From: Druceiella hillmani
Taxonomy: Eukaryota; Arthropoda; Insecta; Lepidoptera; Hepialidae
NCBI GenBank assembly: GCA_039881145.1
Contig: JAYKKI010000014.1
Span: 126,501-190,500, forward strand
Length of the DNA stretch: 64,000 bases
Reading direction: 5' to 3'
Below the pieces are notes generated by a model. The model was given only the letters and a program-made list of their open reading frames with translations, was not told the origin of the DNA and did not search any database. The position numbers and the translations under genes were made by a program. Positions 56,391 through 64,000 of this stretch are shown one piece after another (the stretch's first letter is position 1; every line of letters starts with the position of its first letter).

Positions 56391-56674
56391 GTGCGGTGGC
56401 CGGGAATAAATGTCAGACAAAGAATTCGTTGGCAATAAAGGAATAAATTGTCGTTGAAATAAAACGTAAAACATGTCCTTTTCCTAGTTGAGTGCAAAAA
56501 ATATTACACATAAATATTTTTAACACACCTAATACCGCTAACGCACACACACAATCTCACGCTATCCGTACACAACCACTACATATACTCTTTTTTTCAA
56601 TGTACGATCAGCTGATATTCTTATTTCACTTCTACCCACGCCATTGCTTACCTAAATATGGAATTTAATTTATA

Positions 56675-56762
56675 TGTTAAATTACATTAAACATAGCTAT
56701 TAAAAAAATAATCAATTACTATTTCTTATGTTTTTAATAGCTATGTTTAATGTAATTTAACA
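56675..56762. repeat. 32-bp-arm hairpin
   Basis: TGTTAAATTACATTAAACAT plus AGCTATTAAAAA (56675-56706) is exactly mirrored at 56731-56762, with a 24-base spacer. Confidence 0.92.
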
Positions 56763-58711
56763 AATAAATTAAATTTTCTTATTACTAATATATCCCCGTA
56801 TAATAATACCCATGTTGTAGAATGCGGAAATCACTTATCCCATGACTTAAATAGTTTGTAAAATATTGCACAGAAAAAATACTATAAAAATATTTCAGTC
56901 AAATTTTATTCACTTAACAAATACTGAAAAATTACTTCACTTTAATATTTGATTAGCCTTAAATATTAACCATCTTATTATAAACACAATTGCATTCTCC
57001 TAATTATCGAGTTAATCAATTTATCAATCATTTGAGTATTTCTATTAATCGTATTAAATTTTTGCTAATCCTTTCGCGTAAAGTATCTTTATAATTCAAA
57101 TTGATTGAAATATTGTAACAGACGAAGGTATTAAATTTCTACATTTTATTGCTGTAGTTTATTTTACTAATTAAAATATTTTCGTACGTCAATTATGAGA
57201 CCTCATATGTGTTTTCAGTAATGCTTTGCATCTTTACTGATAGAAGGTTACCTTAAAAATTGGCGTGATACAAAGGGACGGGGCATTATAATACCGTTAA
57301 CGATTTGTAATAGCTAATAGTCCACGTGGACTAGATTGGATTGGCTAACGTTAATCTTTCGATTATACCAATCAATTAGAAACGATTCCTTGTCTTAAAA
57401 GGCCAAGCCGTCACGTAAGCAAAAAATATCCAGATGTTACAAAACTGCGTTACGTTATTAATTTTTTTATCAATAGTTCGCATTTTCAATATTGTGTAGA
57501 GATTACCTTAGATTGGATTAAATAAGCATGTATGCATAAGAAGACTCTTATAGATATCAATGATTATATCAGATTCAGAACGAATCCCACAAAGAAAAGG
57601 TTTAGAAAAGATAATTCTTTAATAAGTTTTGTTATTACCAATACCGAATGGGAGTTTAAACGTTGCATAAAACAATTGTAAGAAGCTGTCATCATACTGT
57701 GCAATATTTAGTTCCTAAAATTATGGATGTATCTCGTTGATTTCAAGAAAAAATATAAATTTATATTTTTTAAAGAATAATTTTTTATTCGTTTTGTTTT
57801 GTTTTTGCTAATAGAAACATTTTTTGCTAATCAAAATCGTAATCGATAATTATACATCGATTTTTGGATTATACGTTAAATTAAACGTGTATTGAATTAT
57901 TTTTATTTTTCTTTGGCCATAATTCTTTTGATTTACTAAGAGGACACACGGCAGTGGCGGCCTAAAGTCGTAAAGTATAATCTTTTTTTCTCTTAAACAG
58001 GTAGTATTATATGTTAATTCTACCATGTACTAACTACAGTGATATAATATTTTTTTAAAAATAATTAATTTAAATAAAAATAAACGCAATGAATATTCTA
58101 TAATTAGCGTAACAAATAACTAAATGTATTTGGAAAAAACAAAGTTCTAGCTACATATTTAGCGATTCATCTGACAAAACAATGAACAGTGTAAGCCATT
58201 TTTTCTCAACCATTTTTATGTCGCGAGACACGAAAAAAAACAAAAAGTTAAGTAAAAAACCTTGCCATCTTTACTATACTATAAAATTAAAATAATATTT
58301 CAACTAATTTAACGTTAATCATTTTAAAGAAATTAAGGATCAATTAATAAGCTATAAGTTTATTTTTTCATGTTGTTATTACCTGATAATATTAAATTTT
58401 GTAACACTTCATTCATAAAAAATTTAATAAACGAATGTTTTGTATTCAGGTTTTATTTTTTTGGAGAGCTTGCAAGGGGCCACCCCCTTTAATAATAAAG
58501 GCGATCCTCAGGTTGAGAAAGGATAGTGTTTGGCGCAGAGTTTTATTAATTGTGCGTTTGTGAACAATAATCAGTCAAATGCCGCGCTTTGAATGTATTG
58601 TGTCGTTTTTAAATTTACATTCTACGTATTTCGATCTTTTGGAATATTAGCGTTTATTTTTGTTAATTATTGTTTTGATAACTTGTAATATCCACTGTGC
58701 GCTATTGTATT

Positions 58712-59700
58712 TCGGAATATTGTGATATGCTGATATGTTTATGTGCATGTAATTGTAATGCTCGCCAGGCGAGTATAAGGTATTTTGCTATTTATCCAAA
58801 TCGCACCAGAAAGCCAAATGAACGGACCATCAGAAAGTTGGCTAGTAGTGTTCATAGTACTAGTCAGGTAATGCCTTCGTTTGATATAGGACGCCAGTTG
58901 ATAGAAGACGTCACGTGGCCGAAAATGCTATCCTCGATGCATTTACCGAAGAACCTGCTCGCAGCATATGTTCGACAGCCATGTCTCTTAGCTTATCGAA
59001 AACGCTTATCGAAGATACGTTGAGAAAAAATGGACAACATCCGTTCCACTGTCATGTTGTACAACAATTGACCGAAGAACATTTCGCCCATCGTCGTCCT
59101 TTTTTCCAGTGGCTCATTCGCATGAATGACGATCGCCAACATTTGTCCGAAGTATTTTATGGTCAGATGAAACACATTTACACGGCATGGAATATTTAAT
59201 GTGCATAACGAACACTACTGGAGCCAAACGAATCCACATTTACTGGGAAGTTTTCAGCACAGATGGCATTTGAATGTATGGGCGGGTATTTTGGGTAATC
59301 AGCTCGCAGGTCCCTTTTTCCTACCTACGAGAATGACATCGGACAATTATTTGTATTATTTGCATAATGAAGTGTGGTGGCAGCACGACGGTGCGCCCCC
59401 TCACTTTGGTATTCGGGTGCGTGAGTATTTAGACGAGCAACATTGTTGTCACCGTATAGGGTGCAGTGGACCTGCACCCTGGCCTCCGAGATCTCCAGAT
59501 TTAACGCCACTCAATTTTTTTTCTTTGGATTAGCGTCAAATCCGATGTATTCTCAACTAAATGCCCGGACAAACAAACTTTACGAGAAGGGATTATAGAC
59601 AGTTTTAATAAAATTAAGAGAAGTGTTCAAATGGTGGATAATATTACTAATTCAATTATAAGGAGCGCGATTGTGTGTAGAACAAAACGGAAACCATTTT
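58712..59700 (+). pseudogene. Transposase with DUF4817-like head, frameshifted
   Basis: SEYCDMLICLCACNCNARQA, SIRYFAIYPNRTRKPNERTI, RKLASSVHST fits the YADMHFVYG-GN-RAA--Y--RFPNR---H-TF head (DUF4817-like helix-turn-helix) of an insect Tc1/mariner-type family. After a frame change: ENAILDAFTEEPARSI, LIEDTLRKNGQHPFHCHVVQ, QLTEEHFAHRRPFFQWL (second DNA-binding part). A gap around the FTDES-F block (first Asp) follows. From 59200 come NEHYWSQTNPHLLGSFQHRW, HLNVWAGILGNQLAGPFFLP, WWQHDGAPPHFGIRVREYL (second Asp) and PAPWPPRSPDLTPLNFFSLD (third catalytic position), then a stop at 59531. At least three frame breaks. This is the coding part missing from the 6.2-7.3 kb copy. Confidence 0.85.
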
Positions 59701-60080
59701 GAACATCTCCTTTAAGACTTCTTAAACAAATAGTGAAATAATGTTATATGCACATTAAATTAATAAAGTTTTTTGTGAAATAATTGTTACTAAAATGGCT
59801 TTTCTGTGTAATGTTTTACGAACGTGAAAAAAGTCATGGATTGAGTGGTTTCTGCGGAACTATAATATGAGTGAGTACATTAATTATATTATTTATTAAG
59901 TTTTTAATAGTTGTTTCATGTTATTTAACCAATCAATTAAACAAAATACTCGCTACGTATAAATTATTTATTATAATATGTAATGTTTCGCACGGCAAGT
60001 TTGCGGTCACCATTCGGTGCTGATTGACGTACGCGAGTATCGTGTTTATCAAAAAAATATTATTTTGAGTTTTCTGAAAA

Positions 60081-61589
60081 AGTAATCTATTAAATTTTAT
60101 TTTGATGACAATCACTATGGTGACTATTCGCTATGGTGATCGCACTTGATTACTCTTTTAGAATTTGTCAAATATCTTGAAAACGAATGAATATTTTTTT
60201 ACACGCCAACATATTCCAGCAAAAATGAATATATTTCACAAAGGGGAAGCATTTTATTTCAACACGACTGACGTTAAAATGTGACTAAATACGACGTGCA
60301 AAAAAAGATATCAAAAATTGACAAAATTTACACGCGAAGTATGGACGTACCTATACCCACTCTTTAGATTCTTACCTCCATGGTATTAAAATAAATGATT
60401 AAAAATAAATAAAAATTATTTTCTTTATAACGTCTTAAAACCGTTATATTGTTTGTAATTTTTTCTCACATTTCTGCATACCGGTAAATATACATCCCTA
60501 GAACCTCAGATTGTCTCTTAAACAAATATGTAAGGGGACCATTACTACTGGACTACTATACATAGATTGGTCAAACAATCATGCATTTAGTAGTCCAAAC
60601 CAAAAATTGGCAATGTAGTGTTCCTGGAAATTGATTCCATAGTTCTCAATATTTTCTGAAACAATGTTACTCTTCTGCCATATTCTTCGGGTTCTAATTA
60701 TTGAACGTTAGTGATGTGGTATGAGTGATATCCCTCTTCCGGGAGTAAGCGATTTATTTCAGATTTTGGCACTCCTTTCACTCACTTTCGGGGTTTTACA
60801 TCTTTGAGAATTGTTGATGGGTTTTTTCATTATGAACTCTTAAGAGCATACGATGACCAAGGAACAATTCTGGCTGTGGTCTACCTCTACGTTCTACTTA
60901 TGCCCCGTATAGACTTGCTGCTTCCAAATTGTTTCTTCTCGCGTAACCATAATAGTATTGTATTTTTGCACAGTCTCTCGGAAAAAAAAACATGAGGACT
61001 CACTCTCTCCAGGAAAAAACATGACGATTTTTTGTACCAAGTAAAAATATAAAAACGTTAAATAGTACATAAATCCGTTAATCTTACCGAGACGTTCCAC
61101 TAAAACAAAGCACAAAAGTAGGTAGACAAGTCAATAAATACTTTGGCTAGTTTGACCGTCACAAGTAGGAATACTCTAAAAAGTTTTTTTATAAATATGG
61201 CTCATATATGGTTATGGTCTTCATTTATTTGATACTTCTTTAATAACTTCTAAATTATAATTTTTTACGTCTTTATTTTGAGTCTATTTTCCTCAATAAA
61301 TATAGCAATCTCAAATTTCTCAATCAAAAGGCTAATAAAAGTAGAAGTTTTTTGAAGGAGTTCTTGAAAGGTTTTTTCACCTATACTTATGTTTTGAAAA
61401 ATGTTAGTATTATTTGTTGATAAGTAAATATCAGTGTAATATTTTTTTGTATCACAACGCTGGTTCGACTATTTTTCAATCTGTTCAAGCGTTCTAATGT
61501 AAAGGTTGAGTTAGATAAAAACGAGTTTATTTTACTGCAGAATATCTTTATATCGAATACAGTAGTGTAATTAGTATAGATATCGAATA
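60081..61589. other. Nothing recognised
   Basis: AT-rich. Possible right end of the preceding transposon near 60275. Frames at 60804-61115 show no family signal. Confidence 0.45.
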
Positions 61590-62842
61590 AAGCAGTGTAA
61601 TTAGTGCGTATGGTTGTGGACAGATAGCCGCTAGGTTTTTAATGGACGTGAATGGGTAAATACGACCATAGACGAGGTATTTTATGTGCCGGATTTAAAA
61701 TTAAATTTATTTATTCTCTGTGAATTGTGGTACAGACAGAGTTTATATTATGATTGCAAATAACAATTTGTGTAAATTTAAAAAAAAAATAGAATATGTG
61801 CTCAAGCAATCGTAACGGAGATATATACTATATGAAAGTACGTTATAAGTTCAAAATAGAAAACAAGACTCAAGTGAAATCCGGATTAAAGGAGTGGCAT
61901 AAAAAACTTGCTCACCAAAATGTGCAATACGCAAAAACTGTACTTAGAAATAATAACATTTCAGTGAGAGACGATTCAGATGCAAAGTGTGAGGGCTTCT
62001 TGGAGGGTAAAATACATCAATACTAGTGAGAGTAAGACAACTGGGTCGTGTGAATTTATACATACTGACACATGCGGTCCTATCGAGGTATCATCTGGGA
62101 GGATCGAAATATTTCGTTATCCTAAAAGTACAGGTGTATGTACTTTGTAAAAGGAAAGGAAGAGGTGAGAAATGTATTGAAAACTTTATTAATAAAGCTG
62201 AAAATGTTACCAACAGTAAAGTGATCTGCTTCAGAAGTGATAATAGATTACAATTTATTAATAAGGAAGTGCAAAACCTATTTGCAAGGCGTGGTATTGT
62301 ACACCAAACCAGTGTGACATACACAATAGAGCAAAACGGCAAGGCAGAGCGAGAAAACGGAACTCTGAGGCAGCGCGAACGAGGTTTTGTACGAAAGATC
62401 TACCAAAACAATTATGGACAGAAGCTGTTCATACCGCTGCACCTATGCTAAACAGAACTAGTAAAAGTAATAATGTTGGAAAGACACCATACGAGTCATG
62501 GACCAACAAACATTTTGACATAAACATATTAAAGATTTCTGGCACTCCTGTATTTGTTCATATCCCAAAGAAGAAAAGAAGAAAATGAGACTGTTAAGGT
62601 CAGAAAAGAATCATGGTTGGATACGGAAAAGAAGTTAAAAGTTACAGAGTATATTTCCCAGAGAAGAACAGTGTTGAAATCAGAAGAGATGTTTTTATAG
62701 AGAAATGTGAGGAAATGAAGGAGCAGTTGGTTATGCCTGATTATAAAATAAATATACCGGAAAGTACATGTAAGGAGCAACTGTCAAGTACAAAGAGTAA
62801 AGTGCAATCTACAGAAGGAGAAAACCCGAAATCATTTTTTTA
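61590..62842 (+). pseudogene. copia-type retrotransposon pol relic (protease end, integrase)
   Basis: Plus strand: a VFYVPDLKLNLF-type block after the protease near 61675-61710, GAG-pre-integrase WHKKLAHQNVQYAKTVLRNN (about 61895-61955), then integrase core pieces: HTDTCGPIEVSS near 62065 in another frame, ICFRSDNRLQFINKEVQNLF (62225-62285) and HQTSVTYTIEQNGKAERENG (62305-62360), followed by NIGKTPYE-like and the MVGYGKEVKSYRVYFPEKNS block (62613-62690) before the stop at 62842. The HHCC finger is damaged, and frames shift at about 62030, 62130 and 62450. No reverse transcriptase or LTRs were recognised, so it is a dead internal fragment. Confidence 0.85.
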
Positions 62843-63638
62843 AATATTGTATTTTATTAATTTTTTTTTATTCTATTTAATACATTTGGACTCAACGTTC
62901 CGTTATAAAGCCATCTATAGATGGCGAAGCTCCTATATAGCACTATCTACAGGCCGTCTACCTAGGTGTTAATAATACTACGTGCGCCACCATGAGTCGG
63001 CTGCAAGGATTTGAAACAAAGTTCCAGCAATTTTTTTTGTATGAGGTGTATGGATTATGCTTATGTAACGTCGGTGTGGGCTTCGTTGGGAGTCGGAATT
63101 CAGCAGGTGAGACGAGTTATGACGAGGTCGCAGTGCGTGCTGCTCATAACTCTACCAAAAGCCTACAGAATCTGCTTAATGAATGTTTTGCCGGTTATAG
63201 CGGGTTTTTTCCTGCTGATCTCGCAATAGTGAAGCTCACCGTTAATTTCGTTTTTCGAAAGGTCCTTCTATTATATAAGGAGGAACGTTACGGATCCCTG
63301 GAGGGAGACTGTGATAACTCGGTGAGTGGAAGAGGGGAATAGTGAATAGTGTGTACGGAACGTATCTAATTTATTTGTACTTTATCTACGGCCGGAGTTC
63401 GTCGTGTAAGGCTGAAATTTCATCGGTTGATCTACCTTGCAACAACCGTCATCCAAATCGTCGCTTGCGTTCCGTATGTACCGAACCAGTATTGCTAACA
63501 CTCAAAAAGAAAATTTCCAATACGGCCGTTTCTGACAGTCACAGCTGCTCGGGATGATTGACTTAAGACCACGTGTTAACTATATGCACCAATGCTGGTG
63601 AATTGGTTACAGCTCACATGTTACACAATTGATGTTCT
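62843..63638 (+). other. GC-richer unclassified sequence
   Basis: After 62880 the composition rises (GCCATCTATAGATGGCGAAG, CCGTCTACCTAGGTGTTAAT) and two adjacent plus frames (62992-63342 and 63342-63557) are open, but no motif is recognised and they lack an obvious start context. It may be part of an LTR or leader of a retroelement continuing past the window, or a gene 5' region. I cannot decide. Confidence 0.3.
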
Positions 63639-63729
63639 AATTGGTCCTCTTATCTCTCTCTAATTGGTCCTCTTATCTCTCTCTAATTGGTCCTCTTATC
63701 TCTCTCTAATTGGTCCTCTTATCTCTCTG
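63639..63729 (+). repeat. 23-bp minisatellite, four units
   Basis: AATTGGTCCTCTTATCTCTC plus TCT is repeated at 63639, 63662, 63685 and 63708 with almost no variation. The last unit decays into TCTCTGATTCG. Confidence 0.95.
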
Positions 63730-64000
63730 ATTCGATCTCAATATTAAGTTCGAGTGAAATTCGGTGGTCAAGCATTTTTCTTACACGATCGTCAGGTACA
63801 ATTATTAGCCATAATCTCAACAGTAAAATTGTTCAAAAACGGAGTTTAGTTTGGTTTCTTTCCTCATTTTCAATTAAAACAAAATCATTAACATTGAATT
63901 TACAAATAGAAAAATTAGCTTTGTCAAATTTGAGTTTATCCTACATATGACAAGCTTAGGTTGACTCTATATTTTCCGCCGCTTGCTTCCTTAGTTTTTT
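63730..64000. other. Window end, nothing recognised
   Basis: The frame from 63687 runs out of the minisatellite and shows no family features. Confidence 0.4.

Larger units (their letters stand above)
56395..60080 (+). mobile_element. DUF4817-type Tc1/mariner-superfamily transposon, interrupted
   Basis: Matches the short copy at 6235-7275 at both ends: GGCCGGGAATAAATGTCAGA to CAGCTGATATTCTTATTT (56395-56630), then AAACGAATGTTTTGTATTCA (58430) to GTACGCGAGTATCGTG (60040). About 1.8 kb (56630-58425) is absent from the short copy, so it was inserted here or lost there. It holds a 32-base-arm hairpin at 56675-56762 and no recognised protein. GTCGTTGAAATAAAACG near 56452 and the reverse complement of CATTTTATTTCAACACGAC near 60258 may be the real terminal repeats, in which case the element runs on to about 60275. 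Confidence 0.7.

Noticed and set aside
56208..56497. Several overlapping frames on both strands with Tyr-Ile repeats
   Set aside because: They are translations of a (TA)n microsatellite. The same applies at 25747-26065, 28897-29145 and 30208-30399.

Overview
This is AT-rich (about one third G+C by eye) nuclear DNA of an animal, almost certainly an insect. It has long introns with GT..AG splice sites, TTAA-flanked piggyBac-type elements, several mariner/Tc1 lineages, Jockey-clade LINEs, a Harbinger relic, a Tigger/jerky-type element, a transposase with the insect-typical DUF4817-like head, a copia-type relic, tRNA-Pro-derived sequences and many (TA)n tracts. Nothing bacterial is present: no operons, ribosome-binding sites, rRNA or CRISPR.

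The only host gene I can support is one plus-strand gene split over most of the window. Seven exons lie at 651-735, 3115-3227, 13753-13805, 30761-30947, 32099-32728, 38562-38661 and 49923-50826. All six junctions have GT/AG ends and matching codon phase, giving about 690 residues ending at TGA 50824-50826. The 5' end is left of the window. The product runs from an RGG/GR-rich basic stretch through a long Lys/Glu-rich helix, two Pro/Arg-rich stretches and a Pro/Ser/Thr-rich tail with SUMO-type motifs to a short aromatic/acidic C-terminus. It looks like a nuclear, chromatin- or RNA-associated scaffold, but I do not recognise the family.

Everything else is mobile or repetitive DNA, mostly inside that gene's introns. 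1-8 kb: mariner 5' end, piggyBac relic, a deletion derivative of a DUF4817-type transposon, and a 595-bp MITE. 8-17.4 kb: mariner relic, SCAND3/KRBA2-like integrase relic, a 2.5-kb TIR element carrying a THAP-like finger, Harbinger relic, a 770-bp CCAAY satellite, Tc1 relic, and a YqaJ-type exonuclease relic. 17.4-30.8 kb: two TTAA-flanked elements, a young 5'-truncated LINE with an intact RT frame and perfect 11-bp target-site duplication, tRNA-Pro-like sequences, and a full-length mariner with both TIRs. 32-50 kb: degraded LINEs on both strands, a 63-bp tandem array, mariner and Tigger relics. 50.8-64 kb, past the gene: SINE-like T-arm, an unclassified duplicated coding-like region, a large DUF4817-type transposon, a copia relic and a 23-bp minisatellite.

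The most unusual signals are: (i) a dispersed repeat with a hammerhead-ribozyme-like core, once expanded as 63-bp tandem units; (ii) a set of near-perfect short hairpins that look like local inverted copies; (iii) the CCAAY satellite; (iv) a TTAA element whose 5' transposase exon is duplicated around a piece of the repeat in (i).
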